A stretch of DNA of 64,000 bases from Puia dinghuensis (GTDB lineage: Bacteria > Bacteroidota > Bacteroidia > Chitinophagales > Chitinophagaceae). How positions within the stretch are numbered: the first letter of the stretch is position 1; each line of letters begins with the position of its first letter. The DNA lies in the NCBI RefSeq assembly GCF_014642875.1, contig NZ_BMJC01000001.1, forward strand, positions 1-64,000, in the 5' to 3' direction. The position numbers and the translations under genes were made by a program. Below are positions 10,701-21,300 of this stretch, piece after piece. The notes under the pieces were generated by a model that saw only the letters and a list, made by a program, of their open reading frames with translations, made no database searches and was not told the origin of the DNA.

Positions 10701-13700
10701 TTCCCATCAGCTCTTCCAGCAGAAGACTGTGCTCAGGGGAAAAGCGTAATTTAAGCGTGTCTCCCTTGAAGGATCTCGTCTTGTTTCTTTTGTAATCCGT
10801 TGGAATGGCTAATTCCAACGGGCTCTTTTCGAGTATCGAGAGCCAGAATTCGCGATGGCTGTCAAACTCTTTTTCCTGGAGTAGCCTGTTTTGCCAACCG
10901 GCGTAGTCTTTATATTGAAATTCCAGTTGCGGCAGAAGCGGAGTTTCATTTTTCAGCAGGGAGGTGTACAGGGTCAATAGTTCATTGTAGAATATTTTAC
11001 ATGACCACGCATCCATTATGATGTGGTGGGCCACCAGCAAAACTATGTGCTTTCGGTCTTGGGTCCTGTAAACCCTCAATCGGAGCAGCGGTCCATTTTC
11101 GAGGTCGAAGAGTGACGATATTTCGTCGGCGAAGCGCTCGTCTACTTTTTTTGCGTCTTCATAATACATAAAATCATAAAGACTGGAGTTGAGGTCTCTG
11201 ATGACCTGTACAACATTGTTGCCAACGGTTTTAAAGGTAGTCCGAAGAATCTCGTGTCGCTGTAGCAGTGCTTCGAATGCCTTACCCAGGTTGGAGATGG
11301 AAAGACCCCCTTCGATAAGCCAGGCACTGGGTACATTACAGGTATATTTTTCCGTTTCGATAAGATGGGAGAGTGCCCACATTCTTCTTTGAGCGTGCGA
11401 AACGGGATGGTAGGCCGATCTTTCAATCCGGCGGATACGTTGATCCTTATCCGGGCCGCTCTTTTTTAATGACCCTACAATCTCTTTTAGCAAGGGTGTT
11501 TCAAGGATTTGGCCAACCTGGCATTTGTACCCTTTGTTGGACAAGTAGGCGCTGAGAGCGATGGCTTTCAGGGAATCCCCACCCAAATCAAAAAAATTGT
11601 CATCCAAGGTGATATTGTTGTTCTCGAAAAGTTTTTTTAGCGCATCGGTCAGGACGATGGCTTCTTCCGAGTGCGGATCGATCTCGTCAAGCCAGGTTTT
11701 CTTTTTTATCAAATCCTGGAGTTTTGCGTTATCCGGTTTGCCCCGGCGGGTCACGGGAATTTTTTCGAGACATATCCATTTAGAGGGCGGGATGCGGGGA
11801 CGGATGTCTTTTTCGAGGCGGGTGGATATTGCGGATCTATCGGGGTGTCTTGCGACGGATTCGAAAAAGCAATAGATCTTTTGGGCGTTGTCCGACAGAT
11901 ATATGGCGTCTTTTACTGCGGGATGACGGAGTGTTTTATTTTGTAATTCATCGAGACCGGCGGCGGTAATCAGGAATTGCTCTTCTCTGCGATTCAAAAA
12001 GGAGAGGGTGCCGTCTTCATTCCATTTGCCTATGTCGCCACTTTTGTAGATAGGTTGCGATGATAAGCGTCGATCGATGAAGGAGCTACTTTCCATGAGC
12101 CCATCCTCCAGGTAAGCGGGAGCGAGTCCCGGGCCGGAGATGCCGATTTCGCCAAAGACACCGACGGGCAACAGGTTGTTGCTGTTATCCAGGATGAATA
12201 ACCTGGTATTAGGCATTGGCTTTCCTAAGGGTATTCCGTCCGGATAGTCTTTATCCGCGGTTAATGCGAAGGCCGCGGTAACCCCTGAGTTTTCCGTAAT
12301 GCTATAGAGATTAAAAGCTTTAAGACGTTTCGAATAGAACGTGAGGTCTTTGGTAGGCGCCCTGGATCCGGTAGACAGCAATGCCCTGACGGGTGAAATA
12401 TCTTCTCTGTTCAATGCCTTGATGGAAGAGGGGGTAAGAGTGAGGACCGTAACTTTATTTTCCCGGATGATCTTTACCAGGGGTACGTCATCATTCGATG
12501 CTTCTGATGGCATCATCAGCAAAGTCGCTCCGGAAAGCAGGGCTACCAGGTTTTCCCTGACGGCGTCCACTGATGAAGAGCCCAGGCATTGCAGATATAC
12601 ATCACTCTGATCTATTTCCAATTCGCGTATGACATCCAGTATAGAATTCAGAAGCCCTGCCTGTTTAATAAAAACACCCCGTGAGGGTCCTGTCCAGCCC
12701 GACGTGTAGAGAATACAGGCGATCTGATCAGGGTTGTACGATGGGAATTCAGAGAAGACGTCTTCTTCGGATGAGGGTGAAAGTATTTCGTCGATAAGGC
12801 TGTCGTCGATGATGATTGCGGGGTTCACCTGCTTTACAATGTCGAAGAGGTCTATCGACAGTTCTCCGGGCATCGGAAGGTAGATGCCTGTGACCATCCA
12901 GGTTCCAAGGAGGGTTATGATCGACTCTATGGATGGTGACAGTCGATGGGCGACGACGTCACCTTGTTTTATTCCCGTTTTCAGGTGTAGCCAGGTGGCT
13001 AGTTTAGCGGAGCGTTGGTAAAGTTCTTTATAAGTTATGGTTCGACTTCCGCAGATGATCGCTGTTCGATCACCGCAAATGCGTACCCGTTGCTGAAAAA
13101 GCCGGATAGCAGAAATATCGGGTACTTTAAAATTTGTTCCATTGAATACCGTGAGCTGGATCGATATTTCCTGATCCGAAAGGTACCCGATGTCTCGATA
13201 TTTTTTGTCCAGATGATCGAATTCGTGAAAAATAGTGATAAAATATCCTGCGAGTGTTTTAATTTGTTTTTCGCTGTAACGGGAGCTCTGGTACAGCATC
13301 TCTATCGAGATATTGTCGGCATCGTTGTGGACAATGTAGCTTAGCGAACTGTTGCCGATGGAAGTTTGAGGATGGTGTAAACCGGGGAATGATATGCAGG
13401 AGTTTTCGGGCTGTAAACTTTCGGCGGCATCGGCATCGCCAGTTCTGCTCGTAATTCTGGTGACGCGTTGATAAACGGATTGCAGGATCTTAGCCGTTCG
13501 GAGGATGATCTCCTTGATGGTATCCTCCGGGTTAAAGGTTATTTTAATGGGAATCAGAGAATTCTCGATCTTCGCAGGTCGTTTTTGCTCGAGAAGCAAT
13601 GGTATGCCGAGGATGCTATGATTGGCATTGGTGGTTTTTGCGGTTAGAACAGCCAATACGGATAGCATTTGAATAAATATTTCCAGGTCTCTGGCGTCAG

Positions 13701-13797
13701 CATATCTCCTGACAATATTTAAGCTGCTATTATCCAGGCTGAATTGATAACTGCAGATCGCGGAGTCATGAAGTTCGACCGTTTCCAAAGTTGTCAT
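7717..13797 (-). CDS. NRPS: half-C / degenerate A / T / C / A (Leu-like) / T / half-C
   Basis: 2026 residues. 1-205: C-terminal lobe of a C domain only. About 215-705: an A domain with worn motifs (A3 YTSGWTGPSRG at 364-374 with Trp and Arg in place of Ser and Lys; A5 LYSITENSG; A8 NRREEQFLITAAGLDEL at about 602-618, lacking the usual hinge Asp and GxRxE; the A10 Lys is kept in RRGKPDN). T1 Ser742 (GGDS). C about 795-1225 with HHIIMDA at 924-930. A second, intact A domain about 1255-1735; residues aligned by eye with the GrsA specificity positions read D-A-W-F-L-T-N-V-I plus Lys, close to known leucine codes (DAWFLGNVVK). T2 Ser1782 (GANS). About 1840-2026: another C-lobe-only region. It lies between the free C domain upstream (27-bp gap) and the AT gene. 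The Leu assignment is an inference from the code. Confidence 0.92.
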   Translation of the reverse strand: MTTLETVELHDSAICSYQFSLDNSSLNIVRRYADARDLEIFIQMLSVLAVLTAKTTNANHSILGIPLLLEQKRPAKIENSLIPIKITFNPEDTIKEIILRTAKILQSVYQRVTRITSRTGDADAAESLQPENSCISFPGLHHPQTSIGNSSLSYIVHNDADNISIEMLYQSSRYSEKQIKTLAGYFITIFHEFDHLDKKYRDIGYLSDQEISIQLTVFNGTNFKVPDISAIRLFQQRVRICGDRTAIICGSRTITYKELYQRSAKLATWLHLKTGIKQGDVVAHRLSPSIESIITLLGTWMVTGIYLPMPGELSIDLFDIVKQVNPAIIIDDSLIDEILSPSSEEDVFSEFPSYNPDQIACILYTSGWTGPSRGVFIKQAGLLNSILDVIRELEIDQSDVYLQCLGSSSVDAVRENLVALLSGATLLMMPSEASNDDVPLVKIIRENKVTVLTLTPSSIKALNREDISPVRALLSTGSRAPTKDLTFYSKRLKAFNLYSITENSGVTAAFALTADKDYPDGIPLGKPMPNTRLFILDNSNNLLPVGVFGEIGISGPGLAPAYLEDGLMESSSFIDRRLSSQPIYKSGDIGKWNEDGTLSFLNRREEQFLITAAGLDELQNKTLRHPAVKDAIYLSDNAQKIYCFFESVARHPDRSAISTRLEKDIRPRIPPSKWICLEKIPVTRRGKPDNAKLQDLIKKKTWLDEIDPHSEEAIVLTDALKKLFENNNITLDDNFFDLGGDSLKAIALSAYLSNKGYKCQVGQILETPLLKEIVGSLKKSGPDKDQRIRRIERSAYHPVSHAQRRMWALSHLIETEKYTCNVPSAWLIEGGLSISNLGKAFEALLQRHEILRTTFKTVGNNVVQVIRDLNSSLYDFMYYEDAKKVDERFADEISSLFDLENGPLLRLRVYRTQDRKHIVLLVAHHIIMDAWSCKIFYNELLTLYTSLLKNETPLLPQLEFQYKDYAGWQNRLLQEKEFDSHREFWLSILEKSPLELAIPTDYKRNKTRSFKGDTLKLRFSPEHSLLLEELMGKYNLTPYTVFTALTNILLYRYTNAPVIVTGTPFSNRETPGLENHIGFFINMLPVCIPIEGKDKVLDYLFKVRHLINRIHDHRAYPSDVLIDELKLQTAQSPLFNIVITWLDRYTEPELVQLNEIKVCPYPIRNTTSKYDLTFGFTRSQDGSFEAEINYNTDLFLQSRIERMLEHLRELVKKIDLFDTHSIGQIDILPDVEKKKILDFNDTGLEEPEAGNVVQQFKTLVQKYPGNIALYSNGTSYSFSDLQRSTCRCAAYLREEKKLKKQARVGVMMNTSFSYVTTIIGILKANAVYVPIDRNDPAERIDLILRDADINVMITDSKAFDKNISVPIDIICFEDIDNYTETDVPDIDILPNDLAYIIYTSGTTGQPKGVAIEHFSLWNFCAFHNKVYNIGSQHSSMLYSSITFDASIWELFPYLVAGSCLYPLPAESKLDIPAISNFICHHRITHCFLPPAILDLLLTRNENDHLKQVILHTGGERIKENEKIEEYTIVNNYGLTETTVIATSTCGVKIRCSNRPLTIGKPFAWSKIYILDNELKMQPIGVTGEICISGNSLASGYTNDPQLEMQKFIDSPYGKGKLFRTGDYGYWTSEGEIVFAGRRDKQVQLNGRRVELEEIERVLLQFTGIDQAVADMRQWAESNILVAYYTSHDPIDPADLKKHAASYLPKQIVPAYFYRLDSIPLAASGKTDYKLLPDISFERSGNTSECKDPNSPVRSYLKAIVGETLKLESVGFDISFFDLGANSISLINMHEKIRSRYPGVRITDLFTHYNIDSLADFIGNDPTGETKQIRITAENAIRFEKNIRSKSTLYRNHYEVFIEDLPTLHRISVKYAIDIDNLLISGLLYALNLCSPENVISLFVLEGRTNSISIYKVDFGDIANEESLFRIVHDQSLKVSSAETSLIDINHVEFVRTEDDRMNACLIMHREEGALETTVQTKFDLVMQLRPLDNEVYKCTLMALGDPGKSIIEPLSGHIANVFRSMKNSPV

Positions 13798-13824
13798 TTC
13801 GATGTTGATTTACTCGCTGGCCCA

Positions 13825-15381
13825 TTAAAAAAAGTTGAAGCTAAATTCCATTTCCGCTGTTCCTGATACGGACCTTGCCAACTCCCGGATGGTGGTATCG
13901 CTACTCTTTCCAATGGAGTCCAATATTTTCAAGAATTTATCGGCGAACTCATCGATGAACTGCTTGTCGAACAATTCGTCACTATAATCCACATTCAAGG
14001 TCAATGAATCCTTGACGTCGAAGCAATGGAAACTGATCCCTTTTATGACCTTTGCGATCTTGTAATCCGATTTTACGATCAGTAGTCCGTCTACCCGAAC
14101 CTCTTCTTCGCTCAATAATCCGTCGTTGTGAAAGGTAAAACTGATATTGGTCAGCCCGTTGAACTCCTGGTGGAGCAATTTTATATCCTTTTTGATGAGA
14201 TGGATCGGATATTCCTTATGAGCCAGGGAACAAATGAACTCCGTCCTGACCAGTTTGATAAAGTCCTTTAATGTCATCGTTTCGTCTATCTGAACCAGTA
14301 TGGGAATATTTGAAAGAAAGGGGCCTATTTGACCGGCAAGGCCGCCCTGCGGTCTGTCCATGACGCCTGTTTCTACGACGATCCGATCTTTACCCGTAAA
14401 ACAATAGAGGGTAATTTTCAGCATCGCAAGCAGGGCGATGAACGGAGTGGAATTCAAGTCGAAACAAAGACGGTATATCTCTTTTTTTCTGGCGGGACAG
14501 ATCTCGAATGTTTGGGTTGTGCCTGAAAAGGAGATCTGCTTGCCGGAAGAGGAGGAAGGGTTCAGGAAAAACCCTTTTCCATCTTTGAATTTTTCGAGCC
14601 AAAAATATTTTTTGGCTTTGATGTCAGTTTCTGATAATTGCCTGATCTGCCATCCGACAAAATCTTTGTACTGCAATGGGTATGTGGTGGCTCCGGCGCG
14701 GCTTTCAATACCGGATCGATAATTTTGTATTACCTGTTCAAAGAATACTTTAAGGGACCAGCCATCCGAGATAATGTGATGGATAACGAATATAAGGTGA
14801 TGCTTATGTTCTGTTTCCCTGATGAGGAATATTTTGAACAAAGGCGGGGATTCCAGATCGAAAACCACATTCTTTGCTTCTGTCATGATACCTTCGAGTC
14901 CGGCTTCCGTATGCCCGGTGAGCTCCCGGTAATCCCAGATCCACGGCAGATTCCCGGCAATCAGCTGTTTCGGCTCCCAATCCACTATTCTGAACCCCGT
15001 TCGAAGGATCTCATGCTGTTTCACGACATTGTCGATAGATGACTGCAACCGTTGCAGATCCAATTCTCCGTGAACCGACCAGCTAGAACCTACATTGTAG
15101 TATTGTATATCCGGATGTAATTTCTGATCGACCCAAATGTTTCTTTGCATAAAGGAGAGCTCATAGTATTCCCGCCGGGGCTGGAGTTCTGGCTGGGCGA
15201 TCTGCGTTTTTGCCGGTGATCTACGGAAGAACTCCATTAATTCCACTTTGTGCCGGCGTATTTCCGTAAGAAGGGTTTCGGATAATCTATCCCGGCCATT
15301 TCCCAGCACGATATTGTCGTCTTCAACGTAAAGCGAGACGTTTTTCATTTTAAGGTCCCGGAGAATTTCAAGGATATTCAT
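13825..15381 (-). CDS. Free-standing condensation domain with N-terminal TubC-type docking domain
   Basis: 518 residues. Residues 1-53 fit the TubC N-terminal docking domain: an amphipathic helix, a beta hairpin containing SLYVEDDNIVL, then a helix ending HKVELMEFF. Residues about 70-500 form one complete condensation domain with the active-site motif HHIISDG at 201-207. There is no A or T domain. The start overlaps the preceding NRPS gene by 4 bp (ATGA-type junction), suggesting coupled translation. The next gene begins with a half-C and a degenerate A, so this protein probably supplies the missing condensation activity for that split module. The docking domain implies pairing with the C-terminus of the upstream C-A-T-C-A-T protein, which ends in a charged tail. 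Pairing is inferred from order only. Confidence 0.93.
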   Translation of the reverse strand: MNILEILRDLKMKNVSLYVEDDNIVLGNGRDRLSETLLTEIRRHKVELMEFFRRSPAKTQIAQPELQPRREYYELSFMQRNIWVDQKLHPDIQYYNVGSSWSVHGELDLQRLQSSIDNVVKQHEILRTGFRIVDWEPKQLIAGNLPWIWDYRELTGHTEAGLEGIMTEAKNVVFDLESPPLFKIFLIRETEHKHHLIFVIHHIISDGWSLKVFFEQVIQNYRSGIESRAGATTYPLQYKDFVGWQIRQLSETDIKAKKYFWLEKFKDGKGFFLNPSSSSGKQISFSGTTQTFEICPARKKEIYRLCFDLNSTPFIALLAMLKITLYCFTGKDRIVVETGVMDRPQGGLAGQIGPFLSNIPILVQIDETMTLKDFIKLVRTEFICSLAHKEYPIHLIKKDIKLLHQEFNGLTNISFTFHNDGLLSEEEVRVDGLLIVKSDYKIAKVIKGISFHCFDVKDSLTLNVDYSDELFDKQFIDEFADKFLKILDSIGKSSDTTIRELARSVSGTAEMEFSFNFF

Positions 15382-18300
15382 ATCAGAATGTCATTGGTTC
15401 GATCTGCCCTATCGTTCACGCCCTGTTTCGCCAGCCATCTCGAAGAATCGATGTATCCGCCCATTTCCCGGATCGTGGGATACAGGTAAATATCCTTCAG
15501 CGGGATGGTCACACCCATTTGGTCGAAAATAACCGAGGAGACCTTCATGGCGGTGAGGCTATGGCCGCCTATTTCGAAAAAGTTGGAGTCGGCTGTTATT
15601 TTTTCACTACCCAGGTGCTGATGCCAGATGTTCATGAGCTCTATTTCGGTTTGTGTGGCAGGAGCTTGTGCTATCAGGTCTATTTCTTCATTGGATAGCT
15701 GCCGGAGCATCCGGACATCGATCTTTCCATTGCTATTGAGGGGAAACGACTCTATTTTCCGGAGTGAGGAGGGCACCATATACCTGGGTAGCGATTCGAT
15801 GAGGTGTTTGTTGAGATCGACATTTTGATAGGATGGTTGTCCTGTCCAGTAGGCCGTCAAAGCAAGTGTATTGGCTGTCGTCATCGATGCCAGAACTTTG
15901 GTTTCATAGATTTCGGGGCATTTTAAAATGGTCGTTTCGATCTCCCCTAATTCGATTCGCTGTCCTCTTATTTTAACCTGGTCATCATTTCTCCCCAGGA
16001 ATTCGATCTCGCCTGTCTGATTCCATCTGCCTATATCTCCGCTCTTATACAGGATATCTCCTTCAACAAAGGGGTTTTCGATGAATTTTTCCTTGTTCAG
16101 TTCTGGGTTGCCTACATAACCCTGGGCGACTCCGAGCCCGCCGATGAAGATCTCGCCTTGGACTCCACGGGGGGCCGGTTTAAGATCTTTATCGAGGATA
16201 AAGACGGATGTTCCTGATATAGGCAATCCAATGGGCAGATTAATGGCGTCGTTGGGAATTGTCGTTACCGGATAGTAGGTGGTGAAAACGGTCGCTTCGG
16301 TTGGTCCGTAAAGCTGGCCGATGGAATCCTCGTTCTTCCTGTATTTGAGCGCTGTTCTAACCATGTTGATAGAGGGGGGCTCGCCGCCGAAATAGAGTCT
16401 TTCGAAGCAGGCGATCGTCAGGGGGGCATTCTCTACAAGATTGTTGAATCGGGATGCCGTCATAACTGCCGTATCGATATTCTGGCTCTCGATAAAGAAT
16501 GCCAGATCGGGAACGGTGAGCTGATTGCTCATATCGATGGTAGTCAATCTGGCTCCGTTTAATAGTGCTCCGAAGATCTCGAAAACGGATACGTCAAAGA
16601 AGATCGGTGAAAATTGCAGGATATTGTTTCCCGGGCCCAGGTTGTTATAATTGGAATGTTTTAACAAGTTCACGACGCTCCGATGCCGGATCTTTGCTCC
16701 TTTTGGCAGGCCGGTAGACCCCGATGTATATAGAATGTATGCCGGATCTTCAGGCGATGAGTTGTCAATTATAGGCAATTCGGGCGCGGGATCAGGGAGG
16801 TCTGTACATGGGATGAACGTGGCGGAAAGGTGCCCGAATGTTTCCGGATCTTGATGATCCGTAAGGACATGGCTGACTCCTGAATCTCTGATCATGTGAT
16901 CGATCCTATCTACGGGATCGTCGGCATTGAGCGGTAGATAGACAGCTCCCAGTTTCAAAAGACCGAGCATCCCGACGATCGCGAGGTGTGCCTCCTTAAA
17001 GAGGAGGGCCACTGTCTCTCCTTTACGAATGTTATACTGATGTGCCAATATATGGCTCCATTTATTGGCGATAAGCAATAAGTCACCATAACTGATGGTA
17101 TTGTTCCCATAAACAATAGCCGGCTCCCGGGCATATATGGCGGCCTGTGCGCTGAAGACTTCGATGATCGACTGATTGACGGGTCTTGTTTCGGCATGCA
17201 CATGTTTGCGTTGATTGTTCACCAGGGCTGTTGCCGAAGGGAATTCCAGGTCGGTGAGGCCGATAGAAGGGTTAGCCGAGATCTGTTGCAACAAATGGAT
17301 ATATTCGTCGAGAAGCTGGCGACCGATCCAGGTATCGAAGAGGTCGGTATTGTAGTACAATTCAATGTTTAGCTTTTTGTCGTCTTTCCTTGCATTGAAG
17401 ACAAGATCAAATGGACTTTTCTTTACAACGGTCGGATAGGGGTCGAACCGGAGGTCGCCAGACCTGCTCAATGAATCAGCCGTCTGGTCGTTCATGTCCA
17501 GCAATCCAAGGAATAGTTCGAAAATGGGCGCCCGGCTCAGGTCGTTTCTCAGGCCGAGGTCTTCCACCAGGTTATCGAACGGGTAGTCGGAGTATTTAAG
17601 GGTTTCTATGGTATTCCTTTTTACATCGGCCAGAAATTCCTTATAATGGAGCCGATGGTTTATTCCTTGTCTGAATACGACCGTATTGGCATAAAAGCCC
17701 AGCTGGTCTTTTAGCTCGAAATGATCTCTACCGGATACGGGTGCTCCTATCAGGATATCGTCTTCACCGGAGTATTTACTTGCAAGGAGTTGCAAGGCCG
17801 AGAGCAGGACTATGAATAAGGTGACATTTTCCTCTTTCGTCAGCCGCGTGAGGTTATCATATAACTCTTCCGGGAGATCGATATCGATGGTATGTGCATT
17901 GAATGTTTTGGTTGCCGGTCTTATACCCTTTTTATAGGGGAATTCGTTTTTAGGCAGGGTTCCAGCCAGTCTTTCCAGCCAGAATTGCCGGCTGTGGGTA
18001 TGCTTTTCTGCCAGTCGTTCTTTATACCAAACAGTGTAATCTTTATATTGAATTCGTAAAGGGTCAAGTGTAATGGGGGTCCCCTTTACAAAACTGTCGT
18101 AGAGGAGTGAAAATTCTCTGATAAATACTTTGTTCGACCATTCGTCGGTTATGATATGATGCAGGACGGCGCTAAGCATAAATTGCCGGTCTGAAAGCCT
18201 GAGAACGTGAATCTTGAGGAGTGGTCCTTTTGCCAGATCGAATGGTTGCTCCGCGATATTGTCAAGGTACTGTTCGATGGTCCCAAATGTTTCATTTGCC

Positions 18301-21300
18301 GACTCCCACCTTGAGAAATATAGTAGCTGTTCCGGGTCGATCTTATCAGCTATCCTTTGATAGATCGTATCATTAAAGTATTCGAAACGGGTTCTTAATA
18401 TTTCATGTCGTTCTACCAATCGCATAATTGCGTATTGCAGGGCATCTGATCTGAAATCCCCGGTTATCTTCATCGACCAGGTAATCGTGTATACGCCTTT
18501 GCCTTCTTTGATCTGGTCCAGGACCCAAAATCTTTTCTGCCCGTTGGAAATTTCATAAAATTTTTGATTGGGAACCTGCGGGATAGCCTCGTTTACGGGC
18601 GAAGGCTCCTTTTCCGTGATCAATTTGGCGAGGAACCGGATGGTGTCATTTTCAAAAAAATCTCCGAGGTCCAATTCCAGCTTGAATTCCTTTTCGATAT
18701 CCGCAATAAGCTGGGTTGCCAAAAGCGAATGTCCGCCTATTTCAAAGAAACTATCGTCGACTCCTATGGCTTCTTCTTCCGTACCCAATGTCTTAGCCCA
18801 CATTGATATGAGCGTGTTTTCCAGGACATCCGGGTTTTTGCCGGTATTGTCCTTTCGGGGAGTGGCGGCTTTCGGTAATGCGTTGACATCGATCTTACCA
18901 TTGGGTGTCAATGGCAGGGAATCCAGCTCGATAATTTTATCGGGGACCATAACGGGAAGCAGATGCCTGGACAGGTATGTCCTGATATCTCCTGCAGCAA
19001 GTGTTTTGTCCTCCTTAACGATATAGGCATCGATGCTTTGGAGACCGACTTTTACAAACGAAGCACGGATACCCGGATAGGTGTTGAGCACATTTTCGAC
19101 CTCTCCCGGCTCGACACGAAAGCCGTTGATCTTGACCTGTCGATCTTTTCTTCCGAGAAATTCGACATTCCCATCCGGCAACCATTTGGCGAGATCGCCG
19201 GTATTGTAGATATTTTGACTTGGGTCGAACGGGTTTTTTATGAATTTTTGATCTGTGAGCACCGAGTCGTTCAAATAGCCCGATGATAACCCATCTCCTC
19301 CGACGAAAAGCGTTCCGATAGAACCTATAGGTACCAGGCATTGATAGTCGTCCAGTATGTAAACGGTCGAGTTGCTAATTGGTTTACCGATAGGGATGGC
19401 GCCGGAATGTTCCTGTTGTATCTTATACGCTGTCGAGAATGTCGTATTCTCTGTGGGACCATACCCATTAATGATCGTCAGCCGGGGACATGTCCGCTGC
19501 ACTGCATTTGTTTTGTCAATGGCCATGACATCTCCCCCCACTACCAGATAGCGCAGGTTATTGAACATGGATGGATCGATGGCCGCCATCTCGCTGAAAA
19601 GCGGGGCGGTTAGCCAAAGTATCGTTATCTCCATGAGCTGTAATTCTTTTCGAAGGGATGATGCATTCAGGATCTGTTCTTTTTTCGACAGGTACAGGCC
19701 GGCTCCATTGAGTAAAGCTCCCCAGATCTCCAGTGTCGAGGCATCGAAAGTCATGGCGGCAGTCTGTAAAATGCGATCGTCCGCTTGTATGGAAAGATAA
19801 TTGGTGTTTAGTACCAGCCGAGACACGGCGCGGTGTTTGATCTTTACTCCTTTGGGTTTTCCGGTGGATCCTGAAGTATACATGACGTAGCAGAGGTCGT
19901 TGCCTGATGTCAGTCTTTTCTTTTCCCGAGGTGTTTCGGGTTTGAGCCGGATGTCGTTTTTTATAGGAATGGTTCTTGGTGACAGTTTGTCCGGTAGTGT
20001 TATTCCTGTTTCCTGTAAAACAATGCCGGAGCCGCTGTCATCGATCATTAAGGAGAGCCGCTCCGGTGGGAAATTCGGGTCTACCGGCATGTAGGCTCTG
20101 CCTGTCTTCAAGACCGCCAATATGCCAACGATCATACTGAAGGGATTTGCGGCAATCACGGGAATGATGTCGCCTGCTTCTTTCTCATGACCTTGTAGCA
20201 GGGCGGCATGGGCTTCGGCTATGCTGTTCAGCGCTTCATAGGTAACGGGGGAGGCATTTTGCCAGACTGCAGGCCGGCTGGGGTTGCGTAGTACCTGTTT
20301 TTCGAAGAGATCGATGATGCTCATATCCGATGGATAGGCGGATATGGTATTGTTAAAGTCATACAGCTGCCGGCTTATTTCCTGTGCATCCAGGAAGGAG
20401 ACGTTCCTGATCTTTTGTTGTGGTACTTTTAGCGCTTCCGTAAGCAGTCCGGAGTAGTTTTTGATGAACGTTTTTACCGTTTCCGGGAATAGCAGATCGG
20501 TGAAATATTCCACCTCGCCGAATAAGGTGTGTTTGTTTTCATGAATGTAGAAAGTAAAGTCCCGCCGGGAGGTATTTCTTTCGAAATGTATGTATTCGAT
20601 CTTTACCTGGTCCAATGTCAGATCACCAAAATCCACATTAATATACGAGAATGCGAAATTGAATAACGAGGCGTTGGCTACATCCTGTTTGAAACCCAGG
20701 TTTTCCTGCAATGTGGCGATGTCGATCTGTTGATGATCCAGTATTTCCGACATCTTATGGTTAATGCGGGACATCAGTGACAGGAATGTTTCGTTCTCAT
20801 CTATATCGATCCTGACGGGGAGCATATTGACAAAAGCTCCTATGAGCTGTTCCAGCTCCTGCCGGTCTTCTCTACCGGCAAGCGGTACAGTCAATACGAG
20901 GTCTTTTTGATGGCTGTATTTGGATAGTAGTATGGCATATATGGCGTAAAAAAGGGAGAATCGAGTGAAGGAATATTGATCACAGAAATGTCTGGCTTCA
21001 TCTAGTAGTTGTTGGCTGAAATTAAATCGCAGTGAATTACCTCGGTAGGTGTTCTTTTTTTCTCTTGGTTTGTCGAATGGGAAGTCAACATATAGGTTTG
21101 CGTCTTCGAGTTTTTCTTTCCAGTATTTCAGCTCCTCCTCCTGGTGTTCTTTTTGGTAGCGTTCTTTCCACATAGAATAGTCCGGGTATTGGATAGCCAG
21201 GCTATCCAATGCAGCTACTTGATAGTCCGGGTAGGCCTTATAGAAGCGGGAGAGCTCCTTTACGAATATGCCTACGGACCATCCGTCGAAAATGATGTGA

